Positions 51,376 to 60,297 of a stretch of DNA of 61,199 nt are shown here, one piece after another. Source of the stretch: Microbacterium sp. (GTDB taxonomy: Bacteria > Actinomycetota > Actinomycetes > Actinomycetales > Microbacteriaceae); assembly GCF_011620665.1 (NCBI RefSeq), contig NZ_WOYQ01000076.1, positions 1-61,199 of the forward strand. Direction: 5' to 3'. The notes under the pieces were generated by a model. That model was not told the origin of the DNA, ran no database searches, and worked only from the letters and a program-made list of their open reading frames with translations. The first letter of the stretch is position 1. Every line of letters starts with the position of its first letter. The position numbers and the translations under genes were made by a program.

Positions 51376-54284
51376 GAGGAGGTCACCGGGGTCGAAGTGA
51401 AGCGGGAAACGAGGGTCAGAGTCGTGATGGACGGCCGGTGAGCGTCGGCGAGCAGATCGAGAGCCGGCCCGTCGCGTCGTGCGGACGCGACGATCGTGAG
51501 CGGTGCGCCGCGCCGACGCGGCGCGGCGGCGGCATCCCGCAGGAGTGCCGCGACCTGGTCGCGGTTCGCACCGGTGAGCGTGTCGATGCCGTCGATCGCC
51601 ACGAGCGATGTTCCGCCCGAGAGCGCGCGCCGCAGTTCTCGAGGCGGATCGGCCGCGCCGTCGAGCAGCGCGACGCTGACGTGCGCCCGGACCCAGGCGG
51701 CGCGGCCAGGCAGGAGATGCCCGGCGACGCGGAGCCGCCCGCCGGTCGGATCGACCCGCCCCGCGCACAGGAGGATGAACGCACGCCCGGCGCGGGGGTC
51801 CGGCGCCGTGGCGAGGAGCGTGTCACCGGGCGCCAGGCGGAACGTGGCATCTGAGAACAGCTCGACCTCGCCCACGCCGCGACCGCCGTCGACGCGCACG
51901 CCGACGCCCTCGCCCACGAGCGGGGAGCCGGTGCCGGGCTCAGGCCAATCCGCGAGGGCGATCTCGCGTTCGACGGCCTCACCCTCGATGTCGAAATGGG
52001 GGAGGATGCGGTCGAGCCGGGCCGGCATCCACCACGCCCTGTCTCCCAGCAGGGCCATGACCGCGGGGACCAGCGTCATGCGCACGAGGAACGCGTCGAT
52101 CGCGATGCCCGCGGCCAGACCCAGCGCAATCGGCTTGATCGACGTGTCGCCCTCGGGGACGAACGCCGCGAAGACGGCGAACATGATCACAGCGGCTGCC
52201 GTGACGACTCGCGCGGACGCCGTGAAGCCACTGCGAACGGCGCCGAGGGCGATCGCGCGCGCGTCGACGGCTCCGCCGGACGCCTTCGCCGCCCGGCGGG
52301 CATGGACGAAGTCCTCTCGCATGCGCGAGACGAGGAAGACCTCGTAGTCCATTGCGAGCCCGAAGAGCACGCCCATCAGGATGATCGGCATGAAGCTGAT
52401 GACCGGCCCGGTCCGCGTCACCTGCAGCGCATCGGCGAGCCAGCCCCACTCGAACACGGCAGCGACCACGCCGAATGCGGCGAAGATCGACAACAGGTAT
52501 CCGACGGTCGCCTTGAGGGGCACCCAGACCGAGCGGAACACGATCATCAGCAGGATGAACGACAGGCCGACGACGAACAGGCCGAAGGGCAGGAGCGCTG
52601 CGCCCAGCCGGTCGGAGATGTCGATCGCGATCGCAGTGAAGCCGGTGACCTTCAGATCGACCCCGTATTCCTCGAGCCATTCGTCGTGGTGCGCGCGCAG
52701 CTCCCGCACGAGGTCGGCGGTCGCCGGGTCGTCGGGCGCCGTCTCGGGCACGACCTGAATGAGACCCGTATCGGCCGTCTCGTTCGGGGTGGAGAGAGCC
52801 ACTTCCTTGACGCCGGGGATCTTCTCGACCTCCGCCTTGAGGTCTGCCATCAGGCCCAGGGGGTCGGTCGAGGTGACGATCGATCCGGTGAGGATCAGCG
52901 GCCCGTTCGACCCTGGTCCGAAGTACTCGGCCGTGAGGTCGTAGGCCTGCCTCGCTTCGCTGGAGGGCGGCTGCATGCCGGCGTTGGGGAGCGCGAGCTG
53001 CAGGCTCGCCGCCGGAATCGCCACGACGCCGAGCGTCGCGATGACGGCGATCGTCGTCACGACCGGATGCCGTGTCACGAGCATGACCCAGCGGTTCATC
53101 TTCGGAGTCGGCGTTCCGGGGGCCGCGGCGGCGGCATCCTTCTCGGTGCGATCGGTGCGATCGGTGCGATCGGTGCGATCGGTGGGTTCGATCTTGGTCG
53201 TGCCGCGGCGACGGCGGATGGTGACGCCGCGCCCGAGGCCATGGCCCCACCCGACCACGCGCTCCTTCACGAACCCGAGAAGGGCCGGCGTCAGGGTGAT
53301 CGCGACCAGGACCGCGATGGCGACGGCAGCAGCGGCGGCGATGCCCATCGTGGTCAGGAACGGGATGCCGGCGAAGCCCAGACCGATCAGCGCGATCAGC
53401 ACCGTCACGCCCGCGAAGACGACCGCCGACCCGGCCGTGCCGGTCGCGCGTGCCGCAGACTCTTCGGGGTCCATGCCCGCGCGCACCTGATCCTGATGTC
53501 GCGCGACGATGAAGAGGGCATAGTCGATGCCGACCGCGAGGCCCAGCATGATCGCGAGCAGGGGCGTGGTCGATGACACGGTCGCGAACGCGGTCGCCGC
53601 GTAGATCAGGGCGATCGCCAGCGCGACGCCGATGAGGGCGCTCGCGAGGGGGAAGAAGGCGACGGCGAGTGAGCGGAAAGTGATGATCAGCACGAAGAGC
53701 GCGATGAGCACGCCGACGGCCTCACTGATCGACAGCCCGGGCAGCGAGGTCGAGAAGAGGTCGCCGCCGACCACGACCTGCGATCCCGGGGGCAGTGCTG
53801 CGCCGAGCCTCGCGGACTCATCCTCGAGAGCCGTCTTCGTCGCATCGGAGACATCGGTGACCGTCCCCTCGAACTGCAGCCGGATGAGCGCGGCGCGACC
53901 GTCACCGCTCACTGAGCCGGTGACCATCTCGTCGAACGGGTCGGTGACCGCCAGCACCCCGTCGAGCTTTCCGAGTTCGTCTATCGACGACGCGATCTCG
54001 TCGCGGTAGGTGGCTTCGTCGATGCGGTCGCCGTCGGCCGCGACGACGATGTACTGGGCGCTCGTGCCGCTCGCCTGCGGAAAAGTGCGGGTGAGCAGCG
54101 CGATCCCCTCCTGACTCTCCGTGCCTGGGATGGAGAACGCGTTGTCAAAGCCCTTGATGGCGCCGGTGCCGATGCCGAACCCCACGGAGCCTCCGACGAC
54201 GCCGAGCAGCAGAAGCCATGACACCAGGACCCGCCACGGGTGGCGGTACGACCAGCGGCCGAGGGACGACAGAAGTGTGGACAC
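51372..54284 (-). CDS. MMPL transporter with C-terminal ABC-ATPase-like domain
   Basis: 970-residue RND/MMPL lipid- or drug-transporter. Two six-helix bundles with large loops are visible: VIVAADGDR-type loop, YALFIVARHQDQVRAGMDPEES, GLAMDYEVFLVSRMREDFVHAR. After about residue 775 comes a soluble region that reads like an ABC ATPase stripped of its P-loop: TFRLAPGDTLLATAPDPRAGRA, LLCAGRVDPTGGRLRVAGHLLPG, then LVAIDGIDTLTGANRDQV. The Walker A Lys-Thr is Arg-Ala and the LSGGQ signature is absent. The linker at about 365-382 carries RTD repeats. The gene is divergent from a TetR gene and coupled to the YhgE-type gene. Confidence 0.88.
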   Translation of the reverse strand: MSTLLSSLGRWSYRHPWRVLVSWLLLLGVVGGSVGFGIGTGAIKGFDNAFSIPGTESQEGIALLTRTFPQASGTSAQYIVVAADGDRIDEATYRDEIASSIDELGKLDGVLAVTDPFDEMVTGSVSGDGRAALIRLQFEGTVTDVSDATKTALEDESARLGAALPPGSQVVVGGDLFSTSLPGLSISEAVGVLIALFVLIITFRSLAVAFFPLASALIGVALAIALIYAATAFATVSSTTPLLAIMLGLAVGIDYALFIVARHQDQVRAGMDPEESAARATGTAGSAVVFAGVTVLIALIGLGFAGIPFLTTMGIAAAAAVAIAVLVAITLTPALLGFVKERVVGWGHGLGRGVTIRRRRGTTKIEPTDRTDRTDRTDRTEKDAAAAAPGTPTPKMNRWVMLVTRHPVVTTIAVIATLGVVAIPAASLQLALPNAGMQPPSSEARQAYDLTAEYFGPGSNGPLILTGSIVTSTDPLGLMADLKAEVEKIPGVKEVALSTPNETADTGLIQVVPETAPDDPATADLVRELRAHHDEWLEEYGVDLKVTGFTAIAIDISDRLGAALLPFGLFVVGLSFILLMIVFRSVWVPLKATVGYLLSIFAAFGVVAAVFEWGWLADALQVTRTGPVISFMPIILMGVLFGLAMDYEVFLVSRMREDFVHARRAAKASGGAVDARAIALGAVRSGFTASARVVTAAAVIMFAVFAAFVPEGDTSIKPIALGLAAGIAIDAFLVRMTLVPAVMALLGDRAWWMPARLDRILPHFDIEGEAVEREIALADWPEPGTGSPLVGEGVGVRVDGGRGVGEVELFSDATFRLAPGDTLLATAPDPRAGRAFILLCAGRVDPTGGRLRVAGHLLPGRAAWVRAHVSVALLDGAADPPRELRRALSGGTSLVAIDGIDTLTGANRDQVAALLRDAAAAPRRRGAPLTIVASARRDGPALDLLADAHRPSITTLTLVSRFTSTPVTSS
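53143..53187. repeat. 9-bp tandem repeat encoding (RTD)n
   Basis: TCGGTGCGA is repeated four times exactly and once with changes. It encodes RTD repeats in a cytoplasmic loop, and copy-number change would keep frame. Confidence 0.8.
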
Positions 54285-54324
54285 GAGCGCTCCGGTTCGA
54301 GGGGGGAGTAGGTCAGCGGGTTTC

Positions 54325-54340
54325 GATACAACGCTGTATC
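54325..54340. promoter_or_regulatory. TetR operator GATACA-N4-TGTATC
   Basis: A perfect 6-4-6 inverted repeat lies between the MMPL gene and the divergent tetR gene. GATACA/TGTATC is a common TetR-family operator form. TATCCT (54354-54359) is a possible -10 for the regulator gene. Confidence 0.7.
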
Positions 54341-54421
54341 CAGTGCACAGGCGTATCCTAGGCGTGTTCTCCCTGGCAAGTCTGGGGACAACGTGTGAAA
54401 CTGGCCTCGAAAGGGAGCCGC

Positions 54422-55048
54422 ATGACGGACGTCAGCCCCCGGGTCGGATCCCGGCGCCGCGAGCAGACGCGCGCGCGCCTCTTGGATGCCGCCCACGAGG
54501 TATTCGGAGAGGTCGGGCTCGACGCGGCATCCGTCGAGATGATCTGCGAACGGGCGGGATTCACGCGCGGCGCGTTCTACTCCAACTTCGAGTCCAAGGA
54601 ACAGCTGCTGCTCGCACTGATCACGCAGCTGACCGAGGCGAAGCTCGACGAGGTGGCCGGTCGCGTGCGCGGCCTCGCGCCCGACGTGCGCTCGGACACC
54701 TCCGCGCTCGTGCGGCAGGTGATCGGCGCGTCGCTCGGAGAAACCATGGAGCCGCAGCTGATCAGCGAGATCCGCACCCAGGCGATGCGCGACTCGCGCC
54801 TGGCGGCGGCCTATCTGACCTGGCAGGACGTCATCCGTGACCGCGTCGAGGGGATCATCCAGCAGGTGGTCACCGCGTACGGCTTGCGGCTGCGGCTCCC
54901 GCTGGCCGAGTCGGCGCAGCTCCTGCTCGACGTCTCGGAGGACACGTGCGCGCGCGCCACGCTCGAGGGTCGCCCCGCAGCCGAGATCGCAACGCTCCTC
55001 AACGAACGGATCGAACGGATCGTCGTCGTCCTGGTCGAGAGCGCCTGA
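54422..55048 (+). CDS. TetR family transcriptional regulator
   Basis: 208-residue TetR-type repressor. The N-terminal HTH is ARLLDAAHEVFGEVGLDAASVEMICERAGFTRGAFYSNFESKEQLLLALI, the canonical AxxLFxxxGYxxT...GxxYxxFxxKexL pattern. The C-terminal ligand domain is unassigned. AAGGGAG precedes ATG 54422. It probably represses the divergent MMPL-YhgE operon and itself through the operator at 54325. Confidence 0.92.
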   Translation: MTDVSPRVGSRRREQTRARLLDAAHEVFGEVGLDAASVEMICERAGFTRGAFYSNFESKEQLLLALITQLTEAKLDEVAGRVRGLAPDVRSDTSALVRQVIGASLGETMEPQLISEIRTQAMRDSRLAAAYLTWQDVIRDRVEGIIQQVVTAYGLRLRLPLAESAQLLLDVSEDTCARATLEGRPAAEIATLLNERIERIVVVLVESA

Positions 55049-55057
55049 CCGGTTCAA

Positions 55058-56035
55058 TCAGAGCAGCGCGTGGCAGCGGTCCAGCCGCGCAAGCCACCAG
55101 TCGCGTCGCTCGGGCGCGGCCGCGTGCTGTTCCAGGAGATGGGGGTCGGGCGTGACGCGGCCGACGGGCAGCATCCCGGCCTCCGGCCGGAGCGGCCGCG
55201 CGGTCACGTCGGCGGCCAGGAGTGAGGCCGTGCCCAACCCGCAATCGAAGTCGAGCCGGGGGAGAGCAGCGGCGAGGGCGAGCCCCATCGACAGGCCGAC
55301 GCTGGTCTCGAGCGCGCTGGAGACCACGACGGGGAGACCCGCGTCCGCGACGATCTGCACCGCCCGGCGCACGCCGCCCAGTGGCTGCGCCTTCACGACC
55401 AGGAGGTCCGCGGCGCCCGCACGCGCCACCGCGAGGGGATCCGCAGCCTTGCGGACACTCTCGTCTGCCGCGATGGGGATTCCCCAATCCGCCAGGCGCT
55501 CACGCAGCTCAACGAGTTCGCCGATGCTCGCGCACGGCTGCTCGAGGTATTCCAGATCGAACTCGGCGAGGGCGTGCACGGCGCGCTCGGCCTCGTCGAC
55601 GTTCCACCCGCCGTTGGCGTCGAGGCGGATGCGGCCCTCGGAGCCGATCGCTTCGCGCACCGCGTGCACGCGGGCGATGTCGTCGGCCAGCGACTGCCCG
55701 GGGTCGGCGACCTTGACCTTCGCGGTGCGGCATCCGTCGAAGCGGGCAAGGACTTCCGCAACGGATGCCGCCCCCACCGCCGGGACGGTCGCGTTCACCG
55801 GGATGCGCGCACGGAGCGCCGCGGGTTGATCGTGCCAGCCGAAATCGATCGCCGCGGCCAGCCAGGTGGAGGCCTCGGCGTCGTCGTACTCGAGGAAGGG
55901 CGAGAACTCGCTCCAGCCCGCGGGGCCGTCCAGGAGAAGCACCTCACGGGTCTCGATCCCGCGAAAGCGCGTCACGAGCGGCAGGGCGACAACGCGCGCA
56001 GCCTCGCGCAGCTCGGACATCGACGGGATGCTCAC
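55058..56035 (-). CDS. menC: o-Succinylbenzoate synthase
   Basis: Enolase-superfamily enzyme of menaquinone synthesis, dehydrating SHCHC to o-succinylbenzoate. The 325-residue chain has CRTAKVKVADPG (catalytic Lys pair), RIRLDANGGWNVDEA (metal Asp), LEYLEQPC (Glu), PIAADESVR (Asp) and LLVVKAQPLGGVRRAV (second catalytic Lys), with SALETSVGL near the end. GTG 56035 is preferred over ATG 56020 because CAGGAT lies six bases before it. No other men genes are present here. The related N-acylamino-acid racemase activity cannot be excluded. Confidence 0.9.
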   Translation of the reverse strand: MSIPSMSELREAARVVALPLVTRFRGIETREVLLLDGPAGWSEFSPFLEYDDAEASTWLAAAIDFGWHDQPAALRARIPVNATVPAVGAASVAEVLARFDGCRTAKVKVADPGQSLADDIARVHAVREAIGSEGRIRLDANGGWNVDEAERAVHALAEFDLEYLEQPCASIGELVELRERLADWGIPIAADESVRKAADPLAVARAGAADLLVVKAQPLGGVRRAVQIVADAGLPVVVSSALETSVGLSMGLALAAALPRLDFDCGLGTASLLAADVTARPLRPEAGMLPVGRVTPDPHLLEQHAAAPERRDWWLARLDRCHALL

Positions 56036-56041
56036 GGCTCC

Positions 56042-56047
56042 ATCCTG
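56042..56047 (-). promoter_or_regulatory. -10 hexamer CAGGAT for menC
   Basis: Minus-strand CAGGAT, GGAGCC, GTG at 56035. Confidence 0.35.
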
Positions 56048-56135
56048 CCCTGCGTGCGCGCGGCTCGGGCACCCGGCAGCTGTGGGGGTGCTGCGACGGG
56101 CGACGGCACACGGTCTCCGATCCGCCGAACGCCGA

Positions 56136-56141
56136 TAGAAT
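56136..56141 (+). promoter_or_regulatory. -10 hexamer TAGAAT, leaderless metH
   Basis: TAGAAT, CGCGCG, GTG at 56148. With no leader there is no room for a cobalamin or SAM riboswitch. Confidence 0.5.
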
Positions 56142-56147
56142 CGCGCG

Positions 56148-59100
56148 GTGACCTCGACCGCCCCGCCCCGCTTCGCACTCGATATCGATGGGGTTCCGCG
56201 CCCGGAGCGATCGGAGGCTCTGCTCGAGGCGCTCGCCAGGCGCGTCGTCATCGCCGACGGGGCTATGGGAACCATGCTGCAGCGGTATGAGCCGACGCTC
56301 GAGGACTACCAGCAGCTCGAGGGATGCAACGAGATCCTCAACGTCTCGCGTCCCGACATGATCGCGGCCATCCACGACGATTACCTCGCGGTGGGCATCG
56401 ACGCGATCGAGACGAACACGTTCGGGGCGAACTGGTCGAACCTGTCGGACTACGACATCGACGACCGCATCCACGAACTCGCTGCCGCAGGCGCCCGCAT
56501 CGCTCGGGAGCGAGCCGAGGCGGCCGAGGCCGCCGACGGGCGGATGCGGTGGGTGCTCGGGTCGATGGGTCCGGGAACGAAGCTGCCCTCTCTCGGGCAT
56601 ACGACGTACGCACACCTGAAAGAGACCTTTGCGCTGCAGGCCGAAGGGCTGATCGACGGCGGCGCCGACGCGTTCCTCGTGGAGACCTCGCAGGACCTGC
56701 TGCAGACCAAGGCCGCCATCGCCGGGTGCAAGCAGGCGATCGTGAGCCGCGGCATCCGCCTGCCGATCTTCGTCGAGGTCACGGTGGAAACGACCGGAAC
56801 GATGCTCATGGGCTCCGAGATCGGCGCGGCTCTCACGACCCTCGCGCCGCTCGGCGTCGACGCGATCGGCCTGAACTGCGCGACCGGTCCCGCCGAGATG
56901 AGTGAGCACCTGCGGCATCTGTCGAAGCACTCGCCGGTGGCGATCGCGTGCATGCCCAACGCGGGGCTGCCGGTTCTGACGGCCGATGGCGCGCACTATC
57001 CGCTGACACCGACCGAGCTCGCGACGGCACACGAGCAGTTCGTCCGCGAGTTCGGGGTGGGCCTCGTGGGCGGATGCTGCGGCACGACCCCCGAGCACCT
57101 CGCGGCGGTCGTCGAGCGGCTGCGCCCGACTGGTGAGAAACCACATGCGCCGTCAGAAACCGGTGCAGCGGTGGTTTCTCGCCCTGAGGGTGGTTTCTCG
57201 CGAGACGAGGCCGAGCCGGGTGTCGCCTCGCTCTATCAGCATGTGCCGTTTCGGCAGGATGCCGCGTACCTCGCGATCGGCGAACGGACCAACGCGAACG
57301 GGTCGAAGGCGTTCCGTGAGGCGATGCTCGAGGGGCGATGGGACGACTGCGTCGAGATCGCCAAGGGTCAGACGCGCGTCGGCGCGCACCTGCTCGACGT
57401 GTGCATCGACTACGTGGGACGCGACGGTGTCGCCGACATCCGCGAGGTCGTCTCGCGGTTCGCCTCGGCATCGACCCTGCCGCTCGTGATCGACTCGACC
57501 GAGCCAGCCGTCATCCAGGCGGGGCTCGAGCTCATCGGCGGCCGCCCCGTCGTCAACTCGGTCAATTATGAGGACGGCGACGGCCCCACGAGCCGCTTCG
57601 GTCGGATCATGCCGCTCGTCAAAGAGCACGGCACGGCCGTGATCGCCCTGACGATCGACGAGCAGGGTCAGGCCCGCACGGCCGCCGACAAGCTGCGCAT
57701 CGCATCGCGCCTCGTCGACGAGCTGGTGGATGCCTGGGGCATGCACACGTCGGACATCATCGTGGACTGCCTGACCTTCCCGATCGCGACCGGACAGGAA
57801 GAGACGCGGCGCGACGGGATCGAGACGATCGAGGCGATCCGGGCGCTGACGGCGAAGTATCCGGGTATCAACACGACCCTCGGGGTCTCGAACGTCTCGT
57901 TCGGCCTCAATCCCGCGGCGCGCTCGGTGCTCAACTCCGTGTTCCTCCACGAGGCGACCCAGGCGGGCCTGACCAGCGGGATCATCGACGCCGCCAAGAT
58001 CGTCCCCCTCGCCACGATCCCCGATGATCGCCGCAAGGTCGCCCTCGACCTGATCTGGGACCGCCGTGAGTTCGACGCCGAGGGAAATCTCACCTACGAC
58101 CCGCTGGCCACCATGCTCGATCTGTTCGCCGGTGTCGACACGGCGAGCCTCCGCGATCAGCGCGCGGCCGAGATGCAGGCGCTGCCCGTCGGCGAGCGGC
58201 TGGAGCGGCGCATCATCGACGGTGAGCCCAAGGGTCTCGAGGACGACCTCGACCTGGCGCGTGCCGGGGGGCTCAGCGCCCTGCAGATCATCAACGACCA
58301 CCTCCTGGAGGGGATGAAGGTCGTCGGCGAGCGGTTCGGTTCGGGCCAGATGCAGTTGCCATTCGTGTTGCAGTCGGCCGAGGTCATGAAGACCGCCGTC
58401 GCGCTCCTCGAGCCGCACATGGAGAAGACGGATGCCGCGGGCAAGGGCACGATCGTCCTGGCAACCGTCCGCGGCGACGTGCATGACATCGGCAAGAACC
58501 TCGTCGACATCATCCTCACCAACAACGGCTACACGGTCGTCAATCTGGGCATCAAGCAGCCGATCGCCGACATCATCGCCGCCGCCGAGGAGCACCACGC
58601 CGATGTCATCGGAATGAGCGGACTGCTCGTGAAGTCGACGGTCGTCATGAAGGAGAACCTGCAGGAGCTTTCCGCCCGGGGACTGGGTGCCCGGTGGCCG
58701 GTGATCCTCGGCGGCGCCGCGCTGACGCGCGCCTACGTCGAGGACGACCTCGCGGGGATCTTCGACGGCGAGGTGCGTTACGCGAAGGACGCGTTCGAGG
58801 GGCTCGCGCTCATGGAGCCGCTCGTGCGGGTCGCGCGTGGCGAGGCTGCGGATGCCGTGGGGCTGCCGCCGCTGAAGAAGCGCATCCACGCGGCCGGGTC
58901 GAAGCTCACACTGACCGAACCCGAGGCCATGCCGGCGCGTTCGGATGTCGCGCGCGACAACGCGGTGCCCGCACCGCCGTTCTGGGGAACACGGATCGTC
59001 CGCGGCATCGCGCTGGCGGATTATGCCGCGTTCCTCGACGAGCGGGCGACCTTCATGGGCCAGTGGGGGCTCAAGCCCGGTCGCGGTGAGGCGACCTACG

Positions 59101-59819
59101 AGGATCTGGTCGAGACGGAGGGGCGACCGCGCCTGCGCTACTGGCTGGACCGCATCCTCGCCGAGGGGATGCTGGACGCCTCCGTCGCGTACGGCTACTT
59201 TCCCGTCGTGTCCGAGGGGGACGACGTCGTGGTGCTCCATCACGGCGATGATCCGGAGGGAGTGCTCGGTGTGCCGGGGCTGCTCGCGCCGGACGGCGGT
59301 TCCGGTGGGCCCCTCGGCACCGATCGGCTGCGCTTCCACTTCCCTCGCCAGCGTCGCGACCGGCACCTGAACCTCGCGGACTTCGTGAAGTCACGCCCGT
59401 CGGGTCAGGTCGACGTCATGCCGGTGCAGCTGGTCACCGCGGGAGCAGCGATCGACGCCGTGACTGCGAAGCTGTTCGCGGAAGACCGCTACCGCGACTA
59501 CTACGAGCTCAATGGACTCGTGATGCAGCTGACCGAAGCGCTCGCCGAGTTCTGGCACGCTCGCATCCGCTCCGAGCTGGGAGTCGCCGCCGAAGACCCG
59601 ACCGACACGGCCGGGCTCTTCAAGCTCGAGTATCGCGGTGCCCGTTTCTCGCTCGGCTATCCGGCCTGCCCTGACATGGAGGATCGCCGCAAGGTCGTCG
59701 AGCTGCTGCGTCCCGAGCGTATGGGTGTGGAGCTCAGCGATGAGCTGCAGCTGCACCCGGAACAGTCGACCGACGCGTTCGTCTTCCACCACCCCGAGGC
59801 GAAGTACTTCTCGGTCTGA
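56148..59819 (+). CDS. metH: Cobalamin-dependent methionine synthase
   Basis: Transfers a methyl group from methyltetrahydrofolate to homocysteine via B12. All modules are present in 1223 residues. The homocysteine domain (about 20-325) has VIADGAMGTMLQ and zinc cysteines in GLNCATGP (about 244) and GGCCGTTPEH (about 310-311). The folate domain begins AIGERTNANGSKAF. The B12 domain has GDVHDIGKNLV, His779 being the cobalt ligand, and MSGLLVKSTVVM. The reactivation domain is about 900-1223 with RGARFSLGYPACPDMEDR and HPEQSTDAF. A repeat-bearing linker at about 328-355 is odd (57135-57205). Confidence 0.96.
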   Translation: MTSTAPPRFALDIDGVPRPERSEALLEALARRVVIADGAMGTMLQRYEPTLEDYQQLEGCNEILNVSRPDMIAAIHDDYLAVGIDAIETNTFGANWSNLSDYDIDDRIHELAAAGARIARERAEAAEAADGRMRWVLGSMGPGTKLPSLGHTTYAHLKETFALQAEGLIDGGADAFLVETSQDLLQTKAAIAGCKQAIVSRGIRLPIFVEVTVETTGTMLMGSEIGAALTTLAPLGVDAIGLNCATGPAEMSEHLRHLSKHSPVAIACMPNAGLPVLTADGAHYPLTPTELATAHEQFVREFGVGLVGGCCGTTPEHLAAVVERLRPTGEKPHAPSETGAAVVSRPEGGFSRDEAEPGVASLYQHVPFRQDAAYLAIGERTNANGSKAFREAMLEGRWDDCVEIAKGQTRVGAHLLDVCIDYVGRDGVADIREVVSRFASASTLPLVIDSTEPAVIQAGLELIGGRPVVNSVNYEDGDGPTSRFGRIMPLVKEHGTAVIALTIDEQGQARTAADKLRIASRLVDELVDAWGMHTSDIIVDCLTFPIATGQEETRRDGIETIEAIRALTAKYPGINTTLGVSNVSFGLNPAARSVLNSVFLHEATQAGLTSGIIDAAKIVPLATIPDDRRKVALDLIWDRREFDAEGNLTYDPLATMLDLFAGVDTASLRDQRAAEMQALPVGERLERRIIDGEPKGLEDDLDLARAGGLSALQIINDHLLEGMKVVGERFGSGQMQLPFVLQSAEVMKTAVALLEPHMEKTDAAGKGTIVLATVRGDVHDIGKNLVDIILTNNGYTVVNLGIKQPIADIIAAAEEHHADVIGMSGLLVKSTVVMKENLQELSARGLGARWPVILGGAALTRAYVEDDLAGIFDGEVRYAKDAFEGLALMEPLVRVARGEAADAVGLPPLKKRIHAAGSKLTLTEPEAMPARSDVARDNAVPAPPFWGTRIVRGIALADYAAFLDERATFMGQWGLKPGRGEATYEDLVETEGRPRLRYWLDRILAEGMLDASVAYGYFPVVSEGDDVVVLHHGDDPEGVLGVPGLLAPDGGSGGPLGTDRLRFHFPRQRRDRHLNLADFVKSRPSGQVDVMPVQLVTAGAAIDAVTAKLFAEDRYRDYYELNGLVMQLTEALAEFWHARIRSELGVAAEDPTDTAGLFKLEYRGARFSLGYPACPDMEDRRKVVELLRPERMGVELSDELQLHPEQSTDAFVFHHPEAKYFSV
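57135..57205. repeat. Inverted/direct repeats inside the metH linker
   Basis: GAGAAACCAC (57135-57144) is complementary to GTGGTTTCTC at 57171-57180 and 57190-57199. A partial copy, CAGAAACC, is at 57154, and TCTCGCGAGA (57196-57205) is a palindrome. The block sits in frame between two MetH domains. Confidence 0.6.
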
Positions 59820-59823
59820 GGGT

Positions 59824-60213
59824 TCAGGCCACCCGCTGGCCGCACATGCCGCAGACCCCGGATGCCGGGACCTCGACGAAGCAGTCCGGGCACAGCGCGG
59901 CGACCCGCTCGGGGATCGTCGGCGCGGCGGCGCGGCGCGGCGTCGAGGCCCGCTCACGGCGGACTCGAGCCGGCGTGGCGGGTGGCGCGAGCTGTGTCTG
60001 GGGGCGGTGGTCGGCGCAATAGAAGCGGACGAAGCCGGCCGGATTCGTCGGATGCCGGTGCTTCACGGCCCAGAGCGCCTCGCGCGGGAAGGGCTCACTG
60101 TCGGCGCCGCAGGTGGCGCAGCGAGTGGGCTCGCCCGGGACGGCCTCGGCGGCATCCACGGGAAGGTCGAAGGGGAGCCCGTCGCGCCAGTCGGACGAGT
60201 TCGTGATCTTCAT
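59824..60213 (-). CDS. Hypothetical zinc-ribbon-type protein
   Basis: 129-residue protein of unknown function conserved in pattern with Microbacteriaceae proteins starting MKI..SDWRDGL. Cys32 and Cys35 (RCATC) plus Cys66 and nearby His (FYCADH) form one possible metal site. Cys108, Cys111, Cys121 and Cys124 (LCPDC...VCGMC) form a clear C-terminal zinc ribbon. A basic Pro/Arg linker joins them. AAAGGG lies seven bases before ATG 60213. It could bind nucleic acid or protein. Relatives are sometimes labelled as dehydrogenases in databases, which the sequence does not support. Confidence 0.7.
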   Translation of the reverse strand: MKITNSSDWRDGLPFDLPVDAAEAVPGEPTRCATCGADSEPFPREALWAVKHRHPTNPAGFVRFYCADHRPQTQLAPPATPARVRRERASTPRRAAAPTIPERVAALCPDCFVEVPASGVCGMCGQRVA

Positions 60214-60297
60214 GGCGGGCCCTTTCGCGGCATCCGTTCGGGTAGCTGTCGCGTCCTCCAGTGTTTCACGGACCCGGCGCATGCGGGCGTTCGGCCG

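Noticed and set aside
53143..53187. CRISPR-like or regulatory array
   Set aside because: The units are 9-bp contiguous tandem repeats in coding frame with no spacers.
56036..56147. Cobalamin or SAM riboswitch before metH
   Set aside because: Only 112 bp separate menC and metH, no B12-box-like sequence is seen, and the -10 places the transcript start at the GTG.
57153..59366. A 737-codon minus-strand frame opposite metH
   Set aside because: Antisense shadow of MetH coding sequence.
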